Assembly: GCA_035079385.1 (NCBI GenBank)
Contig: JAVHKY010000009.1
Coordinates: 1,798,001 to 1,862,000 of the forward strand
Direction: 5' to 3'
Source: Aspidiotus rigidus
Lineage: Eukaryota; Arthropoda; Insecta; Hemiptera; Diaspididae
DNA: 64,000 bases
Shown: positions 43,760-55,945 of the stretch, one piece after another
How the letters are laid out: every line of letters begins with the position of its first letter
Numbering within the stretch: the first letter of the stretch is position 1
Position numbers and translations under genes: made by a program
The notes under the pieces: generated by a model
Seen by the model: the letters and a program-made list of their open reading frames with translations, nothing else
Database searches by the model: none
Told to the model about the DNA's origin: nothing

Positions 43760-45000
43760 TAACTCATCCTGCGCCCCACCGTGAGCTTATCCGATCGTGG
43801 GTGCACTGAAAAATCGAAAAGCACAATATCATCACGCGCGCGGCTAATCCGCATTATGCGCTCAATGCACTTCCTGTAAGACCTAACCATCATATAAATT
43901 GTAGAGTAAAAGCGCGAACCAAAAATAAACAAAACCTTTAGTCAAACTTTGGAGTTGTCGTGCCACCCGTTTTTCAGAATGGAACGGCCGCTACAAAATG
44001 ACGATGGTTTCAATTTTGATTTTTTCAAATAAGAATGGGTATGATTGACGGTAGCACGATATCATTGCGCGCAAGTATATCTGCATTATGCGCTCAACGT
44101 ACTTCCTGCAATCCACCTACGACAGCGCGAACAAAATTTCTCAACACCTTTGTCAAACTTTGGAGTTGTCGTGCCACCCATGTTTCAGAATGGACCGACG
44201 ACTACAAAATGACGATGTTTTCGATTTAAATTTCAAATGAAAAAATGAAATGAATTGATCCAAAAGGAGAGGAGAGGTCGTAATTGACCGATACCGGTTG
44301 TCTAAACAGGAGTCGTCGGCTTACACACCCCTATTTCAGAGTGCAACAGCTACTCCGGAATGACCGTTGGTATACTATAAGCCCTGAAAATAATTTTGGA
44401 TGAAAAAAGGTATGATTGATGGTAGCACAATATCATCGCGCGTGAGTATATCCACATGATGCGCTCAATGCACTTCCTGCAATCTACCTATAATAGCACG
44501 AACCAGCAATGAACCCCACCTTATGTCAAAATTGGAGCTGTCGTGCCACCCGTGTTTCAGAATGGACCGATCGCTACAAAATGACGATGGTTTCTACATT
44601 AATTTTGATCTGAAAGAGGAAAAATTAGTAGATTAATTTGAGCCAAAAGGAAAGAGGTCGCAATTGACCAGTACCGGTCGTCCAAACAGGAGTCGTCGGC
44701 TTACACACCCATATTTCAGAGTGCAACAGCAACTCCGGAATGACGGATGGTGTAATCAAGCCCTGAAGATAATTTTGCCTGAAAGAAAATACATATTTCA
44801 ATTAAAATTAGGTGCGATTGATGGTAGCACAATATCATCGCGCGCAGGGGCATCCGCATCACGCGCTCAATGTAATTCCTGCAATCCACCTGTAATAGCG
44901 TGAACAAAAAATGAACAACACCTTTTATCAAAATTTGGAGTTGTCGTGCCACCCGTATTAATTCAGAATGGAACGGCCGCTACAAAATGACCTTGAAATG
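43760..45000 (+). repeat. Higher-order tandem repeat
   Basis: The block GGAGTTGTCGTGCCACCCGT, TTTCAGAATGGA and CTACAAAATGAC recurs at about 43957, 44168, 44539 and 44943. A related block (GTCGGCTTACACACCC, TTTCAGAGTGCAACAGC, CCGGAATGAC) alternates at 44312 and 44692. The segment GGTAGCACAATATCATCGCG with GCGCTCAATGCACTTCCTGC precedes most units. Two related half-units thus build a larger unit. Confidence 0.8.
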
Positions 45001-45849
45001 AAAAAATATTGTATCGAAATTCGAAAGGCATGAAAGACGCCCTAAAAATAATTTCGGCTGAAAGAAAGTACACATTTTTTAATCAGAATATTAGTGTTAG
45101 TATCCCAGCATGATTAGTTCAAGCAACACAAATGTACCGGTACACATAAGAAACAAGCAAAAAATAATTTCAAAAAACCCCGTCATGCAAACGCGAGCAA
45201 AACGAAAAGTCGAACGGAAAAAGTAACACGCGGCCACTTTTCACATCTACGATAAACATACTAAACTGGTTGAAAGCTGAAAGGAGAGAGCGAACTACGC
45301 ACAATGCTTGAATGCAAGGTGACGTGTGCAAACTTTACCGGTCCTTTCTTGCTCATTGGTTGAATGATTCAAAAGAGGGAGCGACTTGAAGGATTCGAGA
45401 GGGTATTTCACAGGTATCTGGCACTTCAACAATGCTTGTTTACACGATGTGAATGATTATTATGTGCCTTTGTATCTTATTAGCGATGACACACACGCTC
45501 AATGAATAGCAACATCAAAAGTGTCAACAAGTCACAATCAGAAAATTGCGATCTGACTCTGTAAACAAGCTGAAAATATTCTTCACATTCAGAGTTTTTT
45601 CCGCTCGACAATCAGAACTCGAATATTTCATCGATATGTTGTACCATCGAAATGTACTTATTTTATTGATTTTTCCTTATTGTCGCAATGCAAATTTTTA
45701 TTTTTTTCATTCATTAAATTTATTTATTCATTTTCCAAATGCGTAAATAAAACACATATCAGGCGGGGTAGCCGCTTTTTTGAACTCAATAAGCCTATAA
45801 TTTCTTAAACGTAGATGTGTGTTATGCGCTAAGGTCATTGACTTTATGC

Positions 45850-46003
45850 TGCCAAGCTGAGTAAGCTTGAATCATCTGACCGGCGCCGTAAGTGTACCAA
45901 TACGTGGATTGATAGGCGTGCAAAGGTACATCGCATTACTTACTTGACACGACAATGCAAACGGAACACGAAATACCGATTTTAAAATGTTCATAATTGA
46001 ACA
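45850..46003 (-). mobile_element. Possible Copia-type LTR remnant
   Basis: On the minus strand a polypurine-like GGCGGGAGAA is followed at once by TGTTCAATTATGAACA, the TGTT start and inverted-repeat look of a Copia-type LTR. The far end (near 45850) is not defined, and no internal coding region was found to the right. Confidence 0.3.
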
Positions 46004-46013
46004 TTCTCCCGCC

Positions 46014-46037
46014 TTGATCAGAAGAAGTTCTGATCAA
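46014..46037. repeat. Perfect hairpin, 10-bp stem
   Basis: TTGATCAGAA, four bases GAAG, then TTCTGATCAA. It lies next to the polypurine-like tract of the possible LTR, where some Copia elements carry a hairpin. A weaker 7-bp hairpin (ATGTTCA/TGAACAT) is at 45988-46005. Confidence 0.7.
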
Positions 46038-46440
46038 TAGATAATCAATTGACCAACCTCAATCAATCATCTACCTTTTAATAAATGATTCAAGATATCT
46101 ATTTGGGCAAATAGAAAACTGACGACTGAGGCTAAATGTAGATTGATTTAGGAGAGATTTGAGCCAATTAAAGAATGGTGTAACAATTTTTTTTTTTAAT
46201 CTGATGCCAGATAGTTTTTCTGAGTAGTTTGTTAGGCCTCGTCGGTGATGTACACTGTTAACTTTCTTTGATATTACGTATTCTAGTCCATTATTTTCAT
46301 TTTATTATTTTCTTAATTCTTGACAATATCCGACGATGATAGCTGCTCTTTCGAACGAACATGTTTATTAGGATGTATTCGTACTTGTATTTCTGTGATC
46401 ATATTCTAGTCCACTATTTTTCCTGTAAATTAAGTACATA

Positions 46441-46505
46441 TTAAACCCTTTCAATCAGGTAGTCCGCATACTAAACTGTTTCAGCCAGGTAGACCGCATA
46501 TTGGA
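46441..46505. repeat. Short tandem duplication
   Basis: TTTCAATCAGGTAGTCCGCA and TTTCAGCCAGGTAGACCGCA, about 35 bp apart. Confidence 0.6.
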
Positions 46506-47249
46506 ATAGCACCTATTTGTACTCCATGATAGGTAACTGAATTACTCAGCTATAGATAACGAAAAAGTGAGAATAAAGGCTCTAGCCGGGTAACAATGGT
46601 GATTCGGCCTTAGCCGAAAATCTTTAATTCAACTTTCTGAAGTTGTTGGGGATGGCATGAAACTCTCATTTCCAAATTTTCAGCCACCTAAGTCTATTCT
46701 ATCCTTCGTGATATTTAAAAATGTATATTTTACTATAAAAATTCTACAGTTCGTAATTTTCAATGAATCCTCTTATGCTTTGGAGGGAAAATGAATCATC
46801 TCAAGGGCCATTCATGATAATTTTTTCGAATAAAAAAAAGAAAAATTCCACATGAAATGCATAGTTTTTTATTCAAAAACAATTTCAAGTATGTTGTTAC
46901 AGAGGGCCCAAGCTGGATAAAATATATATGAAGTATTGGACGGTCACCTGAAACATATATTTTTGACGTGGAACACGTCTTGTATATCGAGGAGGTATTT
47001 CTGAAAAATCGAGCATAATAGAGCGACAGATAAAAACGACAGATTTTCCATAGCATCCCATGTTAGGTAGCAACAGATTTCAGGTAGCAACAGATTTTAG
47101 GTAGCTAAAAAGGTAAGCCCCTGGCGAGGCGCATAGACCTTTTCAATTCTAAACATAATCTCACTTTCTTTGAGTTTCTCCTTCACCTTCCTTCAAAAAG
47201 TTGGGGTAAGGGGAATAAATGAGAAATTTTGTAACTCGTTCAACTGAAA

Positions 47250-47720
47250 ATAATCAGTGCGAACGTGTGCGTACGTCCGTGCACATCTCTACCCTGTGGG
47301 TGATTCAGAAATTTGCGAGTACACCCCGCATGGTGAATTCAAAATTTGCGTGCGTCCGTGCAAATGACCTTGGGACTTGGAAAAATTTCGAAATCTACAG
47401 CAAGGAAGGGGTCGAAAGGCGGAAGCTCAAAATATTTTATATCAGACTTATGCTAGACCGAGAAAGAGGGCGAACGAGCGGAACGAGTGAGCCCCACGAA
47501 AGATTACCTCAGAATATTTCTCACAGAAGACTTAAATTTTTCATACCATTCCAATACAACAGTGAGCCCCACGAAAGTCGATACCTCAAAATATTTCTCA
47601 TAGAGACGGTACCTCACATTTCTCACAGAAGACTTGAATTTTCTCATACCATTGAATACAATAGGTGATACCTCAAAATATTTCTCATACAAGATTTATA
47701 CGAAGCCAAGGTAGGTAACG
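47250..47720. repeat. Diverged repeat H and short ATTTCTCA repeats
   Basis: Related to 20590-21070 (GTGCGTCCGTGCAAATGACC, GGGACTTGG, GGGCGAACGAGCGGAACGAG). From 47500 the string CTCAAAATATTTCTCA recurs four times within about 200 bp. Confidence 0.5.
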
Positions 47721-47799
47721 GGGTAAACGAGTAATATCTCACGAACACTTGACCTAGTAGAAGCCTAGACTAAAATATTTCAAGATCACTGATAAAATA

Positions 47800-48100
47800 T
47801 AAAAGACATGAAACATGATCTTCATTTATTTGGCCATGCTAGAAATTTTTTTGGACTCAGTTTTACCGGGGTACTTATACTCAACAATCTTAGTTTCTAG
47901 ATCTAAATCCATAAGCGCAATTAGAGAAGTAAAATTATAATATGAAACTCGAGGAATAGATAATCTCACTTTCTTTAAGCTTTTCCTTCTCCTTCCAAGG
48001 TGGGGTAGGTGGAATAAATAAAAAATTCAACCGCAAAATAGTCTTATAATTATACTGAGAAAGACATGAAATATGATCTTTATTTATTTGCCTACGCCAG
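47800..48100. repeat. Family G repeats
   Basis: AAAGACATGAAACATGATCT with TTCATTTATTTGGCC at about 47808 and a second copy at about 48060. Further copies are near 21149, 22085 and 53595, usually followed by a CCAGAACATTTTTT-like string. Confidence 0.55.
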
Positions 48101-48399
48101 AAAATTTCGAAACAAAGAACGTGTTCCACGCCTTATCTATTCAGTTCGACTGAAAGTAAATCAATTGGGGGCGAGGCGCGGAGCGCCGAGTTTTTTCAGA
48201 ATTTTTGAAGGGGCGGAAGACCCCCAAAAATTGAGGTTTGTAAACGGGGAAATACGCGTCAGCAGTCTCGCGCCTTTCTGTACGTTGAATACGCGCTCCG
48301 CTCGTACACGTAACAGGGGTGCAACACACACGACGCGACGCGGTGTTCAGTCGTTGCCGACTCTCACGTATAACGTCCCGTTGTCTTCGGCTTCGCGCT

Positions 48400-48690
48400 C
48401 CTCGATTTTTTACTATTTCCAGAACGTTCCAGCGACTAGAGAATTTATTTAATATTTTTTACAAACTCAGAGGACGTGTTTTTATAAGAGTTGACCTTAT
48501 AAATAAACGAAATACTAAAAATTAGGATTTTCCATGTTAAAAAATTGTATTTTCTCGATTTTTTACTATTTCTAGACCGTTTCAGCGACTGGAGAATTTT
48601 TTGACTATTTTGTTTTTTTTGAACTCGACAAACGTGTTCACATAAGTATTGACGTAAATGAACGAAATACCAAAATTCAGAATTCTCCAG
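48400..48690. repeat. Tandem duplication, period about 154 bp
   Basis: CTCGATTTTTTACTATTTC, then AGAACGTTCCAGCGACTAG, then AAACGAAATAC-type sequence occurs in two direct copies starting near 48400 and 48555. The CpG-rich block at 48280-48400 precedes it. Confidence 0.75.
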
Positions 48691-48704
48691 GTTGAAAAAA
48701 TAAC

Positions 48705-48833
48705 TTCTTTGGTGGATGAAAAATTTGAATTTTTTATGCTACCCTGTGTACATAGTTTGATATTTGAAATTTTGCTAAGGGCTACTTCTGTATACTTGAA
48801 TATTGGAATTTGACTAATATAAAGAGATTTTCT
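48705..48833 (+). repeat. 125-bp direct repeat I, copy 2
   Basis: Second copy of 40680-40803, 8 kb downstream in the same intron. Confidence 0.85.
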
Positions 48834-49084
48834 TTTTTTCGCTTCTCAACTCTCGGTTTGTATTCTGTTGTCTATTGCAATTTTGAAAGATCCGTACACC
48901 TTTGTCTTTTTTAATTATTACATAATATGGAACGAGTGATTTTGATACAGAATTATGAAAGTAATACTGCCAACTGTATTTTATCGATGTTGTTCCCAAA
49001 TGTGTCGACGCTCAGTGAAAGGAAATTGGAAAAATTTCGACATCAACTTCCACTATCACGCTAAGTTTACCTAAATTGATCCGA

Positions 49085-49855
49085 GGGGAATTTTAAAAAA
49101 TTTTGACTTTATACTTCCCAGCTATAAGCACCAGGTGATAGAGAGTGACTTGGAAAAAATTTTTACTTTCGACTTCCGGGACTTGAAAAAGTTTCTTCAC
49201 CGGACAGTGGATGCCAAAATTTTCAAAAAGACCCCCCCATAGAATAGGTTTTCTGTTGAAATTTTGAATGTCGAGCTTTATCTGTTGGGTGGGAACATGC
49301 AAAAATTTCCACTTTCGAGCTATACCGGATGAGGCCAAAAGATGTTACCAGTTAAATGGGAGTTTGCACTAAATCTGTGGTAGCGTAAAAACGCGAACTG
49401 TAAGACATAAACTTCAAATTTACGAGATTTGTATCTAATTTTATCTTCAATTTTCTCCCCTACTCAACGTTCTATAACTTTTCTGAGCCGAGTTATGGAC
49501 CAAAATGTCCCAAAAATTGACCAACTTGCCAAGGTTTTCAAAATAAGAAATTGAAAATTCCTCCATTAGATTCAAATTCGTAGACTTGAAGTTTACGTCA
49601 AACGTTATTCGCGTTTTTGTGCTACAACAAATTTAGTCTAAATCCCCATTTGACTGATAACATCTTTTGGCTTCACCCGGTACATCATGGGAGGAGGGTT
49701 TTAAAAAATTTTGATACAATATAATATGATGATAAATTTTGATTGTGGAACTACTCAAAAAAAAAAAAAGTATAAGAAAGAGAGTCCCATAAAACAGGTT
49801 CCCTGTTTGCTCCGATTAACGCAGTTACTGAAGAAAACCCCGAACAGCTAACTAA
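49085..49855. repeat. Family A repeat, copy 6, interrupted
   Basis: Minisatellite-like units (TTGAAAAAGTTTCTTCAC, TTCGAGCTATACC) precede, and CCCATAAAACAGGTTCCCTG with CGAACAGCT follows, with a family E element (49323-49682) between. This copy shows that family A ends extend beyond the GGGAACCTG motif, as at 55445 and 59625. Confidence 0.5.
49323..49682. mobile_element. Family E foldback element, copy 3 (best preserved)
   Basis: Arms of about 75 bp: TACCGGATGAGGCCAAAAGA, TGTTACCAGTTAAATGGGAG and so on, against the complement of CATCTTTTGGCTTCACCCGG. The inverse similarity runs as far as CGCGAA/TTCGCG. 360 bp, no coding capacity. Confidence 0.8.
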
Positions 49856-51611
49856 GTGGGCTGCTAGTTTTTTGTTACACGTACTTTATTTAGGATCATT
49901 ATAATCTTCAGAAATAGCTTGAGAGAAAAGAATTGTACATGTGTACCATGGCATCCTTTCAAAGTAGTGCTGTACTACAACAATTTTTAAGAGGAAGGTC
50001 CTTTCTTGGGTATTAATAACTTCGTTATCGTTGAAAGGACTTCTGGCTGACAGTAATTTTGTCCACTACTGATGGTGACAAATTTGCCGAAAGCGCTTTT
50101 TCTTTGTAAAGTTCACAAATCATATACCGCACGGTCTATTGTAAAAGTATTTTAATTATTTTAATATTATTCAAAATATCGAGGACTTCGGATATCCATG
50201 ACTATAAAATTCGGATAATAATTTATTCTGCTTGTAGTTGTAAGAATAACATATTCCAAGTCTTCGCAGTCTTTAATACTTTGAAAAAACTTTTGTGAAA
50301 TGATATTTCGATTCAACCATCAAAAGTTGAAAGTTGATATTGTTTTTCACGTAAAATTGGCTCAAGTCTAGAAGAGGAGAAAAGAACTCCATTTCCTCCA
50401 TAGATTTCATCATGAGACCTCGTCTCGCACCCAAAAATATCGATTGAACAAAAAAAAAATGAGTCTAGCGGATATTGTGAATACATTTTACCGAACTAAT
50501 TTTTGTTCTTAGAAGTTTGGAGCTTTAATAGACTATTTAGGCGTCACTGTAAGTTTCTTCTGCAAAATTAGTTTTCATCTCAGCGACTTCTGAAGCACCT
50601 TCTGACAATTTAAAAACTTTATAAAACCTTGAGAAGCTTTAATGAATTTTTTAAAAGTATTATGGTACGATTAGTGCCTTACAATATGAATAAATAAAAT
50701 CATAGGTAATAATTGAGAAAATCGTATTTTCAAAGATACTTGACTAACAATCTAAAAATAATCCTGCGAGGCGCGCCGTCTTGCTATAGTATACGATTTA
50801 AAAGAAACATCTTGCAGTTCCATGGAAAGATAGATGTTACAAGTAAGTTCGATTTCTATTCGAGCTGTGTGCTTTTTTCGAGGCAGGTGTATCTTTTTAA
50901 TTTTCCTCGTTTGTATTTGGAGTCCCACTAAGGTCCTCGTAGGATATTTTGCGCGACAATTTTGGCGCAGGTTCTTGTTAACATTAACCGAAAGACCGGT
51001 TAATTTACGGCTATGTAATATTCTGAAAATTTACAAACGCATCGTCATAATCCGCATTTTAAAGTTGTGACTAGTAGCGATGAACGATAGCTCACAAATA
51101 TCAATGATTCTACTCTAGTCATGGTGGTCTTGACGAATCATTTATAGCATAGTTCCACTCCACGTATGCGCCCTCTTTTTCTTCTCCGTTCAACTTTTTA
51201 TTATAAAATTTCCATGATTTAGGTCAAATTGAAAGCGATTATGACGTCCGCACAAAGTACTGTTCGTTCTGGAAACGACGTGGAAGGTCCTGGAGTGAAC
51301 ATTCGACAACTTTTGAGGAAATATGAGTCCCATCGCCTCCATTATTTTTTTCCGCATCTTCTATATAACTCGACACATCTCTCAGAGACGCATCGCTATA
51401 GCGTCATCAAGATATTTGAGAGTATCAAACTTCACCTTTCACGCGCGTCCTTTTTACTTTGCGCCAAATGGTACTCCTGGACGGAATTGTAGTTGTACAA
51501 AAAATTCGGCAGTATGTACTATCGGTTACTGGAGAGAAACAATCACGAGTCAAATAACCAAATTTTTTTATTTGTACCGAAAATTCATAATACGTACCTC
51601 TATACACATTT

Positions 51612-51815
51612 AATGCAAGAGCACAATAATCACAACAATTCCTAATTCAATACAGTCATACTGATCGTTATTCCGGTTATTTCTCGGGCTTATTTTATTT
51701 CCGCAAACATTATTCCAGATATTATTTCCTCTAGGTTCTAGATGGCGGTCGAATTCTGCACTTATCCTTCTCGTCTTTTCTTGATTTTTCACCATTTATG
51801 CATTATCCTATTTAG
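51612..51815 (-). repeat. Dispersed repeat J, copy 2
   Basis: Inverse of about 9825-9990, directly before the reverse transcriptase relic at 51949. Confidence 0.5.
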
Positions 51816-51948
51816 GCCTACTTGTAAATTTATCGCGTTCTTGTATACGCCGTAATACGAGTATGTATCCGGCAATGAAGCAGTCAATTTTTAGGTTTCG
51901 GCTAAGCGTAACGTCATTATAATTATATGAATATTATTATGTATAATC

Positions 51949-52830
51949 ACTGACTTCAGCAAAGCATTTGATAAAGTAGATTACAAAATATTAATTGAAA
52001 AATTAGATGAGTTAGGTTACTCGGATAGTCTTTTAAATCTATGTATTTCAATCATATTTATGTGACAGGAGGCAGTATGTGGTATACAAAGGGGGAATAT
52101 CGCATACATGTGATTGTTCTTCGGGGGTATCTCAGGGCTCAAAGCTGGGGCCGTATTTATTTTTGCTATATGTATCGGATATAGACAAGGCGTTACGAGA
52201 TGCACAGTTTTTGCTTTTTGCAGACGACCTAAAATATCAGCAACTAATGCAAAGAGATCTGTACAGGTTAGACAGGTGGAGTGATGGACTCAACATTAAG
52301 AAATGTTGTAAAATAACTATAACGCGCAAACTAAATCCCATTGTAACAACTTACTCGATCAAGGGTGAGATTTTGAAGGAGCATGAAAGAATCAGAGACT
52401 GGAGGGTTATTCTTCAGAGAGTCTTCAGTTTTACTGAACATATCCGTGCTGTATCCGCCAAAGCGTACAGACGTATGGGGTCTTCGATGAGAAACTCCAA
52501 ATACTTTCGTGATATAGGAACGGTTCGAGTATAATATTTTACCCTGGTCAGGTCTATTCTGGACAGTGCAAGTATCGTGTGGTCGCTGTGGGGAGAAGAA
52601 CACTCCAAAACCCTCGAACGCGTTCAGAAACTTGAGTATATTTTAGTAACTTCGGCTACTACGAGTCTAATATCACGTACGTGGAGCTTATACTGGAGTA
52701 TGAAATGACAACCCTTAAAGTCAGAAGAGATCGAATGACATTCCTCTTCCTCAGGGATATAGTAAACTCGCCTCCCTTACTTGAAAAGATCTTCTTTCGT
52801 GTCCCTTCTCAGGATGTCTATACTGGCAAG
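51949..52830 (+). pseudogene. Jockey/CR1-like reverse transcriptase relic
   Basis: Starts in the palm region: DFSKAFDKVDYKILIEKLDE, frameshift, then GVSQGSKLGPYLFLLYVSDI, LLFADDLK (the catalytic FADD form of the metal-binding motif), LDRWSDGLNIKKCCKITITR, and later VRSILDSASIVW and LERVQKLE after a stop at 52532-52534. Catalytic Asp residues are seen, but stops and frameshifts break the frame at several points and the endonuclease is absent. Confidence 0.85.
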
Positions 52831-53591
52831 TAAAACAACCAAAATCAAGTAAATAGTAATTATTTACTTGAGGTGGCATTCGAGCATGTAAATAGCATCC
52901 TTTTGCACTAGGAGCAACCAAGAAACGGAAAAACGGGGGAAAAACTTTGGTACTGCATATATAATATTTGTATTAATGAAATTGTGAAGCGTTCTGAAGA
53001 AATTGAGCAATTGGGCGTACACTGTCCGACCATTATTAAAATCTAGTTCTGAGTTCAACTCGAAAAGAAAGTTGCTGTTACACTTAACCTGTTTAAGTAG
53101 ATTAATAATTTCCTATAGGTACCTTTTTAATTTTGTTCTTATATAAAAATAATTTTGGTGATTGGTGAGGTCGTGTTTCTTATACTATTGATATGTAGTC
53201 TTGCGTGAAACAAAAAAAAATCATCTTTCAATTTGTCTGGGAGCATCCCCTTACGTAAGGTAGGTGTATGAGACAAAGTGAATAATTCTGGGGTTTAATG
53301 TTATTCAGAATTACTTAGATAGATCCGCTATTTTTTTCTTTTTGTATCTCCTTCATCTCATTGTTCAATTTACTTTCTTCTCTTTTCAAGCTTGTCTTTT
53401 CCTTCAATTTTAACCCTCTTTTTTTCTTTACTTGTTCTTTTATGCGACCTTTTTTTTTCTTTTTTTTGTCGTTTTCTGAGTCTCCCGAGTTGTTCTCTTC
53501 AGTTGTTCTCTTTGTCATTATATCAGTATTCATTCTGTGTATCCCATTTACAAGGCCATACTGACATTCAACAGCAAAATATTTGCTGTAT

Positions 53592-54240
53592 ATTGAGAAA
53601 GACATGAAACATTATCCTCATTTATTTGGCTGCGCCAGAACATTTTTTTTTTAAGGCACTCAATATATTTCTTCTGGGTTCGCCCATCTTCGACTAACAG
53701 CTATTCTTGATATCGAATCCTGATTTTTGTAAATCGCTCTTTAATAGAGATTATTCAGTTAAATCCTAATGATGTGAAGTCCTTCTTCAGTTTGTGATCT
53801 TGTTAACTACTGAATTTGAATTAAGGTTTAATTGAGAACCTTTCTATTGAGAGGGTGAGGGGGGGGATTATTGAAAATGTTGATGTCTCGCCATTTGCCA
53901 AGAATAATGGATGGAATTTTTTCAATACCTCCTCCTGTCATATATAGCTTGAAAGTTAAAATTTTTCCAAGATACCTCTTGGCATAATTGTATAACTCGA
54001 TGTACAAAATTTTTTCAATATTTCATCTCCTTTGGTGGTTCAATTCCTGTTATATATAACTCGATTCCTAATATTTGAAATGTTTCCAAATCTGACTCCT
54101 TTGATAGTCAGAATTTTTCCTAACCCCCGTCTATCATATACGGGTCGAAAGTCTCAATTTTTCCGCGTTTCTCCTGCTATAATTAGCTCGATTTTCAAAA
54201 TTTCATCAAGTTCAACTCCTTTTTTTGGGACTCCAATTTT
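53592..54240. repeat. Family G motif and family A minisatellite units
   Basis: GACATGAAACATTATCCTCA near 53597, then from 53920 four or five diverged units with CCTCCTGTCATATATAGCTT and TTTTTCCAAG. A-family ends are not visible. Confidence 0.5.
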
Positions 54241-54817
54241 GAATTCAATCCATCCCATAGAAGGGGATGTGTGAATTCTTTTTAACTTTATTAAAGACAC
54301 CATTGGTTTTTATTACAATTTTACCGTTTAATTCAACTTTTTTTGTTTGAATAATAGAAATCGATTGAAAGCTTCATTACAATCTTCATTTAGTCCAGGT
54401 CCCTGTAGAAGCACACCCTCTATTTTTCCTGAATACATCTCTCAATTTCTCACATGATGTGTGTCTATAGTTGAAATTCTTATCAGGTTTACCCACACAT
54501 TATATTCTTCATGCTCCATCATTTATCCAATCATCAGGAACTTTTATTCGGACCTCGGTTCACATCAGTTACTCTTAACATTATTAAACTGATCGCGCGC
54601 CTAAAAACTTCACTCTCCTACCTAAAATTACCCGCATACTATTATAACGATCAGAATGTGAACAGATGATGCCATTACCCGTCGAATCTATTTCGCAAAG
54701 GGCCAGTTGAAACGCCACTTAAACCGCGAGTCTGATACAATATTTTATTCGCTAGTGGGTTGTACAATAAAATAACTAAGTTACCTGAATGAAATGAAAC
54801 TAATTTATTGTTTACAG

Positions 54818-54990
54818 GATTTCAATGGTCGATTTCGCAATAACTTTCACCCATTTGGAAATAGTGCATTTAGATAGTGAAATAAGTGTAGATGAACCAT
54901 CTCTGCGCTTGAAGAATACTTGGCAAATGAAATTTCATCAAGGTACTTGGCAGAAAGGTGTCACAGCTGGGGGATGTCGCAACAATCCAG
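54818..54990 (+). CDS. CalpC: Calpain exon 7, start of domain III
   Basis: The first base completes the Trp codon left by exon 6. It encodes ISMVDFAITFTHLEIVHLDS, then NTWQMKFHQGTWQKGVTAG and GCRNNP with one base over. FTHLEI and W-KG-TAGGCRN are the standard core to domain III transition of calpains. The acceptor is TTGTTTACAG and the donor GTAAGA. The match across a 24.8-kb intron is supported by frame, phase and domain order together. Confidence 0.93.
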
Positions 54991-55444
54991 GTAAGAATGG
55001 TAAAATACCAAAATGTTATCTTTGCGGTAAAATTTGCTGAAACGTAAGATTTTGAAATTCAACTGCGAAGCAGAAGCTAGTCTATTATACTAGCGGTTGG
55101 CGTGCGCCTGACCGTCAGCTAGGTATGTGTTGAGTGAATATCTGTGTTTTGTTGATATTTGGATTTTAAAGGGAAGAGCTAACTTGACACGGAATGGCAG
55201 TATTGCAGCAGAAAACGAACTAATTCATCAATATTCTGCCAGTCGCAATGATTAAGGAAATGAATGGACAGTAGGTAAAAAGCCTGCCATACCCCTGACG
55301 CGCATTACATCAGTCTGTACAGAGGCATGAAACGCACTCAGTCGTTTCCGATATGAGAAATCGGCTTTCTCGAACCCAGTGCCTACCTTTCTTAGGTAGT
55401 TTGAAATTCTCACGACGATAAATGATAATTTGCAACTTATTTCG

Positions 55445-55780
55445 TGAACTGCTCGGGATTGCTTTGATTAACTGTGTTAATCGAGGCAAACAGGGAACCT
55501 GTTTTAGAGGGGTTTCTTTCCTTATACTTTTTCTAAATAAAGATCAAACTTTGCTTCACATTACCTCGGGAGTTTGTACTCGAAAGTCCATATTTCTCCA
55601 GGTCTGTCTCCCCCTATCTGATACAGCTCAGTATTTGAGATTTTTTCAAGTCCCTTTCCCATCATACGAGTACATAACTTGATAGTCGAAATTTGTCCAA
55701 ATCCTACTTCTATCTCCTTTAGCTCCAGGGTCGAACTCAATATTTGAAGTTTTTACGTCCCGCTCCTATCAAATTTGTAT
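55445..55780. repeat. Family A repeat, copy 7
   Basis: CTGCTCGGGATTGCTTTGAT, GAGGCAAACAGGGAACCTG and TTTTAGAGGGG, followed by diverged minisatellite units. Closely parallels 59625-59870. Confidence 0.55.
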
Positions 55781-55945
55781 TCATAAGTATATAATTTATA
55801 TTTCTAATAAGTTATTATTAATAACGTTCCGCGGATAACGACGTTTGTCACATACGCAATGCATATACGCGTTTCTTGTCCCTAGAGACGACGGGCGCGG
55901 CGCGCAAGTTTCTCCCTCAAGCACGGAAAGCGATTTCACGCTCTG

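Larger units (their letters stand above)
29990..54817 (+). other. Calpain intron 6, about 24.8 kb
   Basis: GT-AG intron, phase 2, far longer than the gene's other introns here (164-4663 bp). It is filled by transposon relics and satellites, listed separately. Stretches where I see nothing assignable: 30000-30900, 37640-38470, 45000-45840, 46040-47200, 49860-51600 and 52830-53590. Confidence 0.85.

Noticed and set aside
53315..53605. 96-codon Lys/Glu-rich minus-strand frame
   Set aside because: Low-complexity result of a pyrimidine-rich + strand; its start overlaps the family G repeat.
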